A stretch of 64,000 bases of DNA from Deltaproteobacteria bacterium (GCA_021817345.1 JAKAVC010000042.1:39336-103335); one strand, 5' to 3'. Shown: positions 19,464-28,994, numbered from the stretch's first letter. Program-made: numbers and translations. Notes: generated by a model from the sequence alone, not told the origin.

Positions 19464-19667
19464 GGTGTCCCGCAAATAAGTTACGAAATGCCCAGGGTCA
19501 GCCGTAATCCGTCATCCTGAACGGAGGCTGCCGGAGTGAAGGATCTCGCGCGGTCCCCCGCGCGTCAGAGCCCCCGCGCCCAGCCAGTTCACCCGGAAGA
19601 CCGGGCGAGATCCTTCGCTGGCGCTCAGGACGACGCATAGACTTTACAAAGTTGTTTACGGGACACC
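19464..19667. repeat. nested inverted-repeat (MITE-like or REP-like) element between the MFS gene and lpdA
   Basis: Outer arms GGTGTCCCGcAAAtAA / TTgTTTaCGGGACACC; inner arms gtcatcctgaac...gtgaaggatctcgc (19511-19549) and gcgagatccttcgctggcgctcaggacgac (19605-19634). Confidence 0.65.
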
Positions 19668-19670
19668 CCG

Positions 19671-21083
19671 CTAGATATGTATCGCTTCGCCCTCTGCGGC
19701 GAGCGCCGCTTCCATGATCGCCTCGGACATCGTTGGATGCGGATGGACGGTGCGGCCGAACTCGGCGGTAGTGGCCTCGAGCGTCCTGCCCAGCACCACT
19801 TCTGAAATCAGGTCGGTCGCGTGATGGCCGATTATCTGGCATCCGAGGACCTCGCCGTACTGCTCGCTTACGACGAATTTGACGAAGCCTTCCGCCTCGT
19901 TGATCGCGACCGCCTTGCCGTTGCCGCGGAACGGGAACTTGCCGACTTTGACTTCGATTCCGCGCGCGCGCGCCTCGGCCTCGCTCAATCCCACGCACGC
20001 GACTTCCGGCTCGCAGTAGATACATCCCGCGATCGAGAGCAGATCGAATCCCGGCTCGCGCACCCCGGCCATTATCTCGACCGCGGCGATACCCTCGGCG
20101 GAGGCCTTGTGCGCAAGGAGCGGCGGACGAATCAAGTCGCCGATCGCATAGACGCTCTCGCACGAGGTGCGGAACGAATCGTCAACCTTGACGAAGCCGC
20201 CGCGCTCGATCTCGACGCCGAGCGCTTCGAGTCCGAGGTTTTTGCTGAGCGGAGCGCGACCGACCGCGACCAGCACGTTCTCCGCATCGACGGCCTTTTC
20301 GCCGTCCGCGGAATCGAGCGCGACGGACCATCGCTCTCCATTCCGCGCCATCGATTTGTACCCGTGCCCGAGCATCACCTTGACGCCGCGCTTGACGAAC
20401 TGGCGGCGCGCTTCCTCGGCGACCTCGGCGTCGACCCCGGGAAGCATCTGCTTCTCCAGTTCGATAATCGTGACCTTGCTTCCGAACGCCTGGTAAAAGT
20501 AGCCGAACTCGAGCCCGATCGCGCCCGCGCCGATTATCGCGATACTCTCGGGCAGCCGGTCGTGCACGAGCGCCTCGCGGCTCGTCATCACGCCGTCGCC
20601 GATTTTCATTCCGGGGAGCAGACGCTCGGTTGAGCCGGTGGCGACCAGGATGCGGTCGGCTTCGATTTCGGAGGCGGCGGGCGCGGGCTTTCCCTCGGCC
20701 TGCGCGAGCGCGACGGTGTTCGGCCCGGCCACGGTTCCGTTCGCCTCATAGAGATCGATTTTGTTCTTCTTGAACAGGTAACGGACACCGCGCTGGAGCT
20801 TGTCCGCCGCGTCGCGCGAGCGCTGGATAACGCGCGGGAAGTCAACCCGCACTTCGCCGGTTTCGATTCCGTGCTCCTTCGCCGCCGAGCGTATCGTCTC
20901 CATCGCCTCGGCCGAGTTGAGCAGCGCCTTCGACGGGATGCATCCCCAGTTAAGGCACACGCCGCCCGGGCGATCGCGCTCGACCACCGCGACCCGCATC
21001 TTGAGCTGCGAGGCGCGAATCGCCGCCACATATCCACCCGGTCCCGAGCCGATTATCGCAAGGTCGTATCGTGAGTTGGCCAA
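19671..21083 (-). CDS. lpdA: dihydrolipoyl dehydrogenase
   Basis: IIGSGPGGYVAAIRASQLKMRVAVVERDRPGGVCLNWGCIPSKALL; HPHPTMSEAIMEA C-terminal motif. Confidence 0.96.
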   Translation of the reverse strand: MANSRYDLAIIGSGPGGYVAAIRASQLKMRVAVVERDRPGGVCLNWGCIPSKALLNSAEAMETIRSAAKEHGIETGEVRVDFPRVIQRSRDAADKLQRGVRYLFKKNKIDLYEANGTVAGPNTVALAQAEGKPAPAASEIEADRILVATGSTERLLPGMKIGDGVMTSREALVHDRLPESIAIIGAGAIGLEFGYFYQAFGSKVTIIELEKQMLPGVDAEVAEEARRQFVKRGVKVMLGHGYKSMARNGERWSVALDSADGEKAVDAENVLVAVGRAPLSKNLGLEALGVEIERGGFVKVDDSFRTSCESVYAIGDLIRPPLLAHKASAEGIAAVEIMAGVREPGFDLLSIAGCIYCEPEVACVGLSEAEARARGIEVKVGKFPFRGNGKAVAINEAEGFVKFVVSEQYGEVLGCQIIGHHATDLISEVVLGRTLEATTAEFGRTVHPHPTMSEAIMEAALAAEGEAIHI

Positions 21084-21156
21084 GATTTGCTCCCGAGGTT
21101 CCGGTGCGCGCGCCGAAGCGCAAAGGCCGGCGCGCGCGTGATTTGTTCAGAGTCGT

Positions 21157-22593
21157 TCAGACAAGGAGACTAGCCGGATTTTCCAGAAAGCGCTTCAGTT
21201 CCTGCAGGAAGCGCCCCGCGACGATCCCGTCGATAATCCGATGGTCGCACGACACCGTCACCATCATCGTCCTTCCCACCGCGAGTTGTCCGTTTCGCAC
21301 CACCGGCTTTTCCTTGATCGCGCTCACCGCGAGAATCGCGGCCTGCGGCGGGACGATCACCGCGGCGAAGTGCTCCACGCCGACCATCCCCATGTTAGAG
21401 ATGGTGAAAGTCGCGCCCGAGAGTTCGCCGGTCGTGAACCCTCCGCCTCCGTGCCCCGCCTTGGCGACCAGACGATGCGACACGGCGGCGATTTCCGGCA
21501 GCGCAAGCCGTTCGCACTCGCGGATTACCGGGAGCAAAAGGCCGTCCTCGATCGCGACCGCGACGCCTATATTGATGTGTGGATGGATCACGATGCCGTC
21601 GTTTTCGAAGCTCGCGTTCATCCGCGGAAAGCGCCCGAGCGCAAGCGCCGTCGCCTTGACGATCATGTCGTTGTAGGTGATGTCTTCCTCGAAAAGTTCG
21701 GTCGTCTCGATCGACTTCTTGAAGCGCACCGCCTCTTCCATGTCGATTTCGACCGTGACGTAAAAGTGCGGTATCTCGCGCTTGGAGAGCGCCATGCGCT
21801 GCGCGATCGTTCTGCGCATGCTGGAGAGTTCCTCGCGCGAGCCGGGCGCTCCTTCGTGCGGATGGACCAGGCGGCGGAACTTGAACATCTGCTGCTCGCG
21901 CAGATAGTTGTCCACGTCGCGCTTGGTGATACGGCCGTCGGGCCCGGTGCCGCGCACGTGCTCGAGGTCGACGCCGGCCTCCTCGGCCGCGCGGCGCGCA
22001 AGCGGCGAGGCGCGCAGCTTGTGCCCTTCGGGCTCGACTTCGGGAGTCTCGACGATCCTGAGCGGCTGGCGCGGCGGCGCGGCCAGCGCGGTCGGAGCGG
22101 CCGACGGATGAAGGCCCATCGCGGGATGGAACGCGGGAGGGCCCGCTTCCTCTTCCTCCATCTCGGGCGGAGCGTTGACCGTGGCTTTGCGGGCAACAGC
22201 CGGAGCCTTTTCCGGCTCGCTGGCGGGCTTTGCCTCGGGCGCGGGGGCTTTTTCCGCAATCCTGGGCCGGGCGGGTTTCGCCGCCGCGGCTTCAACCGGT
22301 ATCGCCGTCGCGACCGGCGCCTCGGCCGGTTTCGCGCGCCTGGCGGAAGCCTCGCCGGGCGCGCGCATCATCGCGATCACCGCGCCGACCGGAGCGCTCT
22401 CGCCCTCCTTGAGCTTCAGCTCATCGAGCACGCCGTCCTCGAAGGCTTCGAGCACCATGTCGGCCTTGTCGGTCTCCACCTCGGCGATAGCGTCGCCATG
22501 ATGGATCTCGTCACCAGGATGCTTGAGCCAGCGCAGAATTTTTCCCTCCTCCATCGTGTCGGAGAGCTTCGGCATCGTGATCTCGTTGCTCAT
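21157..22593 (-). CDS. pdhC: pyruvate dehydrogenase complex dihydrolipoamide acetyltransferase (E2)
   Basis: MSNEITMPKLSDTMEEGKILRWLKHPGDEIHHGDAIAEVETDKADM lipoyl domain; peripheral subunit-binding domain; catalytic VSCDHRIIDGIVAGRFLQEL. Confidence 0.94.
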   Translation of the reverse strand: MSNEITMPKLSDTMEEGKILRWLKHPGDEIHHGDAIAEVETDKADMVLEAFEDGVLDELKLKEGESAPVGAVIAMMRAPGEASARRAKPAEAPVATAIPVEAAAAKPARPRIAEKAPAPEAKPASEPEKAPAVARKATVNAPPEMEEEEAGPPAFHPAMGLHPSAAPTALAAPPRQPLRIVETPEVEPEGHKLRASPLARRAAEEAGVDLEHVRGTGPDGRITKRDVDNYLREQQMFKFRRLVHPHEGAPGSREELSSMRRTIAQRMALSKREIPHFYVTVEIDMEEAVRFKKSIETTELFEEDITYNDMIVKATALALGRFPRMNASFENDGIVIHPHINIGVAVAIEDGLLLPVIRECERLALPEIAAVSHRLVAKAGHGGGGFTTGELSGATFTISNMGMVGVEHFAAVIVPPQAAILAVSAIKEKPVVRNGQLAVGRTMMVTVSCDHRIIDGIVAGRFLQELKRFLENPASLLV

Positions 22594-22691
22594 AAGTCCG
22601 CTCTTTCCGTATTGTGGGCGCAAGCCAGGCGATCCGACAAGGCGTGCGCGGATTGATACGCCGGGGCGCGAAAAACGGGAGGTGTCTTCGA

Positions 22692-22985
22692 TTGGAAGTG
22701 GGGGAAATTCCCGAGCGCGAATGGCTTCAGGCCGGGTTCTTCTGGATAGGGCTGGGATTGCTCATGGCATTGCCATGGGTTCGGCAGTCGATTCTGGCGC
22801 AGGCCGCACGCTTCGTGTTCTGCCTTACAGTCGTGGTGCATATCGGCGAAGCCTTCTACAACGCGAGCCTTGCCCGGCGCGCCAACCTCGATCCGTACCG
22901 GTGGGCGATCAGGTCACTGTTTCTCGGCTACCTCGCGCTCAGGCGGCTCAGAGAAGTCGTTTCGTCAACCGGCCATCCCATGTGA
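22692..22985 (+). CDS. small membrane protein resembling the DUF4499/TMEM254 family
   Basis: IPEREWLQAGFFWIGLGLLMALPW...FVFCLTVVVHIGEAFYNASLARRANLDPYRWAIRSLFLGYLALRRLR; hydrophobic segments; start (TTG/GTG) uncertain; family from memory of motif spacing. Confidence 0.55.
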   Translation: MEVGEIPEREWLQAGFFWIGLGLLMALPWVRQSILAQAARFVFCLTVVVHIGEAFYNASLARRANLDPYRWAIRSLFLGYLALRRLREVVSSTGHPM

Positions 22986-23016
22986 GGCGCGCGCCCGGCA
23001 CCGCGCCCGTTTCACC

Positions 23017-23988
23017 CTACACGATTCGTTCCGCCGCGCTGATGATGTCGGCGGGGCTCGGCAGCGCCGCCTTTTCGAGCCGCGCGTTATACGGCATCGG
23101 CGTGTCCATCGTTGCCACCCGCTCGACCGGCGCGTCGAGATGATCGAAGGCCTTCTCGTACAATTGCGCCGCGATTTCCGCGCCCGCGCCGCCGGTGCGC
23201 CATCCCTCGTACACGACGATCGCCTTGCCGGTCTTTTTGACCGATTCGAGCACCGTGTCGAGATCGAGCGGATTGAGCGTGCGAAGATCGATCACCTCGG
23301 CGTCGGTTCCCATGTTCTCCAGTTCTTGCGCGGCGGCGAGCGTGTCGTAAACGCATTTCGAGTATGAAACGAGCGTCAGGTCCTTGCCCTCGCGCAGGAC
23401 GTTGGCTTTGCCGAAGGGCACCAGATGCTCGCCGTCGGGCACTTCGCCCTTCACATGATAGAGCGATTCGTGTTCGAGGAAGATCACCGGATCCTCCTGG
23501 CGCAGCGCGGTCTTGAGCAGCCCCTTGGCGTCCGCGGGCGTGGCCGGAATCACGACGCGCAGTCCCGGGCAGTGCATGAAGTACGCTTCGAGGTTCTGGC
23601 TATGCTGCGCGCCCAACTGATGGCCCGCGCCCTGCGGCGCGCGGATTACGATCGGAACCTTGGCCTTGCCGCCGAACATGTAATGGATTTTGGCCGCGTT
23701 GTTCACGATCTGATCGAGCGCGAGCAGTCCGAAGTTGACCGTCATCAGCTCGACGATCGGCCTGAGTCCGCCCATCGCGGCGCCGATTCCAGCGCCTACG
23801 AAGGTGAGTTCGGATATCGGCGTGTCGCGCACGCGTTTTTCTCCGTATATCGCGAGCAGGCCGTCGGTCACCTTGAAAGCGCCGCCGAAGTAGCCGACCT
23901 CCTCGCCCATGATGAAGATGCGCTCGTCGCGATCGAGTTCCTCGCGCAGCGCCTGGTTCAATGCTTCACGATAGGTAATCTGGGACAT
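23017..23988 (-). CDS. pdhB: pyruvate dehydrogenase E1 component beta subunit
   Basis: ITYREALNQALREELDRDERIFIMGEEVGYFGGAFKVTDGLLAIYG; EAYFMHCPGLRVVIPATPADAKGLLKTA. Confidence 0.95.
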   Translation of the reverse strand: MSQITYREALNQALREELDRDERIFIMGEEVGYFGGAFKVTDGLLAIYGEKRVRDTPISELTFVGAGIGAAMGGLRPIVELMTVNFGLLALDQIVNNAAKIHYMFGGKAKVPIVIRAPQGAGHQLGAQHSQNLEAYFMHCPGLRVVIPATPADAKGLLKTALRQEDPVIFLEHESLYHVKGEVPDGEHLVPFGKANVLREGKDLTLVSYSKCVYDTLAAAQELENMGTDAEVIDLRTLNPLDLDTVLESVKKTGKAIVVYEGWRTGGAGAEIAAQLYEKAFDHLDAPVERVATMDTPMPYNARLEKAALPSPADIISAAERIV

Positions 23989-24006
23989 GCGCGGACCTCC
24001 CTCGGC

Positions 24007-25011
24007 TCACTCGACGTAAACGTTCTTCGCGAGCTCTTCGAGCGGCGGCTCGGGGCTCTCGTCCGCGAACTTGACCGCGTCGTCGATAACCGCGCCGACC
24101 TCGGCGTCTATCTGGTCGAGACGCGCCTCGCTGACGCGCTTTTCGGCGAGCAGGCGCCGGCGCAGGTTCTTGATCGGGTCGCGCTCCTGCCAGATTCGTT
24201 CCTCGCGCTTGGAGCGGTATTCCACCGGATCGGACATCGAATGGCCGCGGAAGCGATAGGTCACCGCCTCGATCAGCGACGGGCCGTCGCCCTCGCGCGC
24301 ACGCGCCGCCGCCTCGGTCACCGCCCGGTACACGTCGAGCACATCCATCCCGTCCACCCGCACTCCCGGCATCTTGTACGGCTCGGCGAAGCGGTAAAGC
24401 TCTTCCTGGCAGATGGCGTTCTGCACCAGCGTGCCCATCCCATAGAAATTGTTCTCGCAGATGAAGATGACCGGGAGCTTCCAGAGCGAGGCCAGGTTGA
24501 GCGATTCGTGGAAAGCGCCCTGCGGCAGCGCGCCGTCGCCGAAGAAGCAGCACGCCACTTCGGGCTCTTCCTTGTAGGCGATGGAAAGCCCGAGTCCGAC
24601 CGCGAGCGGAAGTCCGCCGCCCACGATCGCGTAGCCGCCCATGAAGCGGATATCGGGGTCGAACAGATGCATCGAGCCGCCGCGGCCGTGTGAGATGCCG
24701 GTTGCCTTGCCGAACAGCTCCGCCATCACCGCGCGCGGGTCGGCGCCCTTGGCCAGGCAATGGCCGTGCTCGCGGTAGGTCGAGACGACGTAGTCCTTGT
24801 CGTAGAGCGCTTCGATCGCGCCGACCGCAACCGCCTCTTCGCCGGCATACAGATGGCAAAAGCCGGTAATCTTGCCGCGCGTGTACATCTCGGCCGATTT
24901 CTCTTCGAAGCGGCGAATGAGGCTCATCTTGCGGTACATGGCGAGGAGCTGAGCCTCGTCGAGCGTGAGCAGCGCGTGCTGCGCCACGTGTTTGTCGCGT
25001 TCAAGGGCCAT
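24007..25011 (-). CDS. pdhA: pyruvate dehydrogenase E1 component alpha subunit
   Basis: YRKMSLIRRFEEKSAEMYTRGKITGFCHLYAGEEAVAVG; TPP motif GDGALPQGAFHESLNLASLWKLPVIFICENN. Confidence 0.95.
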   Translation of the reverse strand: MALERDKHVAQHALLTLDEAQLLAMYRKMSLIRRFEEKSAEMYTRGKITGFCHLYAGEEAVAVGAIEALYDKDYVVSTYREHGHCLAKGADPRAVMAELFGKATGISHGRGGSMHLFDPDIRFMGGYAIVGGGLPLAVGLGLSIAYKEEPEVACCFFGDGALPQGAFHESLNLASLWKLPVIFICENNFYGMGTLVQNAICQEELYRFAEPYKMPGVRVDGMDVLDVYRAVTEAAARAREGDGPSLIEAVTYRFRGHSMSDPVEYRSKREERIWQERDPIKNLRRRLLAEKRVSEARLDQIDAEVGAVIDDAVKFADESPEPPLEELAKNVYVE

Positions 25012-25083
25012 AAGAAAACCCTCCGCGCCGTCTCCGGCGCTGCTCCGATTCTACTCCGGTACGTTTCATGGCAAAACCCGAAA

Positions 25084-25164
25084 TCAACATTTATCAAGTT
25101 CGCCATTTGCAACTCTACTCCAATCCGCCGCGCCGTGAAACCGCGCGGTCAACATTTATCAAGT
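25084..25164. promoter_or_regulatory. paired 16-bp direct repeats upstream of pdhA
   Basis: TCAACATTTATCAAGT at 25084-25099 and 25149-25164, in the pdhA 5' region. Confidence 0.5.
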
Positions 25165-25624
25165 CCGGGTTTCAGGCCGTGGCGCACGCGCCCGGCGATG
25201 CGCCGCGCGTTTAACAGGACAGGACGGATTCTCGCTGCTTCAAATCGCCAACGGTGCTTCGGTTAAGCTTTCGCCGCGGGCGCGTGCGATTTGGTTTTAT
25301 GGCTTCACATCGCCACCGAGAAAGCGGGACGCCGAGCGCGAACGTATCGAAACGGAAACCGCACGCCGCCGCGCGATAGCGCGTTTCCGAGCCAAACTAT
25401 CGGGACCGCCCGGGCACGGCCCGGCGAGGCTGCCGCTCGCGGCGCGGGACGAGCGGCGCCGCCGCGTTCTCCGCCTAATCGGGAGACGTTTCGTTCGAGT
25501 CGGGCGAAGACGCGTTGAAGGTCCGCCGATTCAACACGGGCGCGGCATTACATGACCTCGAGTGCCGACAAGGGATGTCCGGCCAACGTGGGCGGACTGG
25601 CCGCGGCGTTACGAACCGAAAAAG

Positions 25625-25670
25625 TGTCCCGCCGGCATGGAATGCCGTGTCCCGTCGGCATGGAATGCCG
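25625..25670 (-). terminator. tandem duplicated hairpin immediately after the enoyl-CoA hydratase gene
   Basis: Minus-strand reading CGGCATTCCATGCCG-acgggaca-CGGCATTCCATGCCG-gcgggacac-TTTTT. Confidence 0.65.
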
Positions 25671-26498
25671 CTAGCGTCCTTTGAACACCGGCTCGCGCTT
25701 TTCGACGAAGGCCTTCGCCGCTTCGCGGTGATCCTCGGTCTGTCCGCAATGGATATGATGCGTGGCTTCCAGATCGAGACAATCGTCGATGTCGCCGTTA
25801 AGCGCGCGGTTCAGGTTCTCTTTCATGTAGCGGAACGCCACGGTCGGTCCTTTGGCCAGGCGCTCGGCGATCTCGCGCGTCCGGGACGCGAGTTGTTCGG
25901 GAGGGCAGACCCAGTTTGTCAGTCCGAGCCTTAGCGCCTCCTGGGCGCTCACGCGCTCGGAGAAATAATAAAGTTCGCGCGCCTTGGCGGAGCCCACGAG
26001 CTTGGTCAGAAAATACGTGCCGCCGTAGTCGCCCGAGAATCCGACGCGGGCAAACGCGGTGGTCAGCACGGCGGTGTCGGCCATTATCCGCAGGTCGCAC
26101 GCGAGCGCGAGCGACAGCCCCGCGCCGGCGGCGGCGCCCGGCAGAGCGGCGAGCGTCGGCTTGGGCATCGTGAACAATTTTCCCGCCGTTGCGCGCTGAT
26201 TGACGCGCTGGCGATGGATGGCGCTGTCGATGGTATTGTCGCCCACGGTTCCGTCGCCGCGCGAGGCCATGCCCTTGACGTCTCCGCCCGCGCAAAAACC
26301 CTTGCCTGCGCCGGTGAGCACGATGCACTTGACGGCGGGATCGAGTTCCGCTTTCGCGAGCTGTTCGGCGAGCGCGCTGGTCATCGCGGCCGACATCGCA
26401 TTGCGCACCTCGGGGCGGTTCAATGTCAGAGTCAGGACGTTATCGTCGAGGCTGGCGAGAAGATCGTTTGTGCCCGTGTTGATGTCCATCGCGCTCAC
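25671..26498 (-). CDS. enoyl-CoA hydratase/isomerase family protein
   Basis: LTLNRPEVRNAMSAAMTSALAEQL, VLTGAGKGFCAGGDVKGMA, KPTLAALPGAAAGAGLSLALACDLRI. Confidence 0.94.
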   Translation of the reverse strand: MSAMDINTGTNDLLASLDDNVLTLTLNRPEVRNAMSAAMTSALAEQLAKAELDPAVKCIVLTGAGKGFCAGGDVKGMASRGDGTVGDNTIDSAIHRQRVNQRATAGKLFTMPKPTLAALPGAAAGAGLSLALACDLRIMADTAVLTTAFARVGFSGDYGGTYFLTKLVGSAKARELYYFSERVSAQEALRLGLTNWVCPPEQLASRTREIAERLAKGPTVAFRYMKENLNRALNGDIDDCLDLEATHHIHCGQTEDHREAAKAFVEKREPVFKGR

Positions 26499-26639
26499 TT
26501 GTCCTCCTGGCGTTTGCCTTCGCGCAAGCGCCGTCCGCGTTCAGTTTCCGAAATGCGCGGCCCGGCTTCAAGCCGCGCGGCATCGAATGGCGCCCGGTAA
26601 ATCGCACGCGCGCCGCAAGCGCGCCCGCGGGCGTTGCGG

Positions 26640-27266
26640 TTACAGGAGCTTCATTTGAAGCACGGCGGCGACGGGAGCGAACGATCTGCGATGGATCGGC
26701 GAAGGGCCGAGAGTGCGCAAAAGTTCCAGGTGCTCAGGCGTGCAATATCCCTTGTGCTCGGCGAATCCCCAGCCGGGAAAACGCTCGTCATATTCGGCCA
26801 TCATGCGGTCGCGCGTGACCTTGGCGACGATCGAGGCCGCGGCGATGCAGAAGCTCCTGCGGTCGCCGCCCACGATTCGGGTTTGCGGCAGAACCAGTCC
26901 GGGAATCGCGCGGCCGTCGACCAGGACGTGGGCCGGCTGAGGCGCCATCGCGCCGAGCGCGCGCTTCATCGCGAGCATCGCGGCCCAGTAGATGTTGAGC
27001 CGGTCGATCTCGTCGACATCGACGATTCCCACGCCGATACTCAGCGCCTTTTCCCTGATCGGCTCGAAAAGGCTCTCGCGCCGCTCGGGAGTGAGCTTTT
27101 TCGAGTCGTTGACGCCCTTGATGAAAACCTCCGGAGGGAAAAGCGCCGCGGCCGCCACCACCGGCCCCGCCATCGGACCCACGCCGGCTTCGTCCACGCC
27201 CGCGACCGCCTCGACACCGGCGCGCCAGAGCTTGCGCTCGTACCGTAAATCAGGCCCCTTGCCCAT
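26640..27266 (-). CDS. rnhB: ribonuclease HII
   Basis: VAGVDEAGVGPMAGPVVAAAALF; GVNDSKKLTPERRESLF; SIVAKVTRDRMM. Confidence 0.94.
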   Translation of the reverse strand: MGKGPDLRYERKLWRAGVEAVAGVDEAGVGPMAGPVVAAAALFPPEVFIKGVNDSKKLTPERRESLFEPIREKALSIGVGIVDVDEIDRLNIYWAAMLAMKRALGAMAPQPAHVLVDGRAIPGLVLPQTRIVGGDRRSFCIAAASIVAKVTRDRMMAEYDERFPGWGFAEHKGYCTPEHLELLRTLGPSPIHRRSFAPVAAVLQMKLL

Positions 27267-27305
27267 CGCGAACCACCCCGCGCCTCCTCCTCGCGCAACG
27301 CGACG

Positions 27306-27845
27306 TCAGGCGAGCCGCTTAAGCCTCGCCTTGCGCACTGTTTCCGCCACCGCGTCCGGGTCGCGCACGTCGACCATCCGGATCAGATAGTCGGCGCTCG
27401 CTGCGGAGGCGATTATGACGTCACCCAGTCCAACCAGCCGCTGCATCAGGCGCCGGCTGACCTCTATCGAACGGATATCGGAAAGTTCCACCTCGCGGCG
27501 GGTTGTCGCAAGCAGTCCGCGTTTCTCGATAAGGCGGTCGGACGTGATCCGCCAGGTGACCGCGCGCTGGGCGAGCGGAACGAGCCCCCAAATGACGAAT
27601 CCGACCAGTATCAGCGCGAGACCCGCAAGGCTGTTGTTTGGGCCCCGGTAGATGATCGCCGCGCCGAAGACGACGATCAGGGCGCCGACTACGAAGACGT
27701 TGGCATAATGCCAGTAGGAGCGCCGGATGAGCGCGAGCGCGTACTCGCGCACGTCGGCAGGTTTCGGCTGGCTAAGCCGCGCGCCGCATCGCGAACAGAA
27801 AGCCGATTGCGCGAGCGCGTCGAAGCCGCATTGTGGGCACCTCAT
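27306..27845 (-). CDS. zinc-ribbon plus PH-like (bPH2/YdbS-type) membrane protein
   Basis: CPQCGFDALAQSAFCSRCGARL zinc ribbon, two TM segments, then TWRITSDRLIEKRGLLATTRREVELSDIRSIEVSRRLMQRLVGLGDV. Confidence 0.82.
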   Translation of the reverse strand: MRCPQCGFDALAQSAFCSRCGARLSQPKPADVREYALALIRRSYWHYANVFVVGALIVVFGAAIIYRGPNNSLAGLALILVGFVIWGLVPLAQRAVTWRITSDRLIEKRGLLATTRREVELSDIRSIEVSRRLMQRLVGLGDVIIASAASADYLIRMVDVRDPDAVAETVRKARLKRLA

Positions 27846-27962
27846 CGCCGGTTATCCATCCAGGGTCTTGGCGATTATCCGGACGGCAGATTGGTTGGTC
27901 AAACGGCGCGGGATGGTTCGTCCCGCCTTTTAACGGCGCGGCGTTCGTGGTAAGCAGCGCCC

Positions 27963-28805
27963 ATGAAATTCGGCCTTTTTGCCATCAATAACGGTCCCTG
28001 CGCGAATCCGAAAACAGCCGCGGCGGTCGCCCGCGCGGCGGAGCAGGCGGGCTTTGAAAGCGTGTGGACGGGCGAACATGTCGTGGTTCCCGACCCGCGC
28101 GTGCCGCCTTCGCCGGTGCCGGCTGACTATCCGATGCTCGACCCGGTGGTGGCGCTGTCGTTTATCGCGGCGCATACGACGAAAGTCCGACTCGGAACGG
28201 GGATCATCATTCTGCCGCAGCGAAATCCGCTGGTGCTTGCCAAGGAACTCGCCTCGCTCGACGTGCTTTCGGGCGGGCGGCTCATCTTCGGAATCGGGGT
28301 GGGCTACCTCAAACCCGAATTCGACGCGCTCGGGATTCCGTTCGACCACAAGGGCGCGCGGACCGAGGATTATCTGGCGGCGATGCGCGCCATCTGGTCA
28401 ATGGAAAAGCCGGAGTATCGGGGCAAATACGTGTCGTTCGGCGGGGTGAACGCGATGCCGCGTCCGGTGCAGAAACCGCATCCCGAAGTGGTCTTCGGCG
28501 GGCATACGCCCGAGGCTTTCAGCCGCGCCGCGCGGCTTGCGCGAGGATGGTACGGGTTCGCGCTGGATTTTGCGGCAACCGAGAATTGCCTGAAAGGGCT
28601 TCGCGCGGCTTGCGACGCGGCGGGAAGAAAATTCGCGGAACTCGAGATAAGCGTAACCCCGTCGATCAAGGTCGATCGCGACGCGGCAAAGCGCTTCGCT
28701 GACCTCGGGGTGAACCGGCTGATTCTGCTGCCGCGCGCTTCGGACGAAGCGGGCGTGCTACGGCTGGTAAAGGAGAGCGCTGACGACCTTATCGCGAAGG
28801 TTTAA
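27963..28805 (+). CDS. LLM-class F420-dependent oxidoreductase
   Basis: MKFGLFAINNGPCANPKTAAAVARAAEQAGFESVWTGEHVVVPD...RLGTGIIILPQRNPLVLAKELASLDVLSGGRLIFGIGVGYL. Confidence 0.9.
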   Translation: MKFGLFAINNGPCANPKTAAAVARAAEQAGFESVWTGEHVVVPDPRVPPSPVPADYPMLDPVVALSFIAAHTTKVRLGTGIIILPQRNPLVLAKELASLDVLSGGRLIFGIGVGYLKPEFDALGIPFDHKGARTEDYLAAMRAIWSMEKPEYRGKYVSFGGVNAMPRPVQKPHPEVVFGGHTPEAFSRAARLARGWYGFALDFAATENCLKGLRAACDAAGRKFAELEISVTPSIKVDRDAAKRFADLGVNRLILLPRASDEAGVLRLVKESADDLIAKV

Positions 28806-28888
28806 CGAGGTCGGGAGGCAAGTGCGCGGGTGCTCTGGGAGTTCGATGGCGGGACATTCACCGTCCTGGGATGCGACTGTTTTCTTTG

Positions 28889-28922
28889 ATTGGCGCTGGC
28901 ATTCCGAGCGCGCCAATTTTAT
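28889..28922 (+). terminator. intrinsic terminator after the LLM oxidoreductase gene
   Basis: ATTGGCG...CGCCAAT stem followed by TTTT. Confidence 0.6.
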
Positions 28923-28957
28923 GTCGCAGCGTCAAATTACTAACGCTGTAGAGGGAT

Positions 28958-28994
28958 AAAATCCGCCTAAGTTACAGGTATTTGCGCGGATTTT
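28958..28994. promoter_or_regulatory. inverted repeat AAAATCCGC-N19-GCGGATTTT upstream of the HTH gene
   Basis: Perfect 9-bp arms at 28958-28966 and 28986-28994. Confidence 0.5.

Noticed and set aside
21241-22656. 471-aa plus-strand ORF opposite pdhC
   Set aside because: Antisense artefact; composition is Arg/His/Asp-rich and the E2 coding frame is certain.
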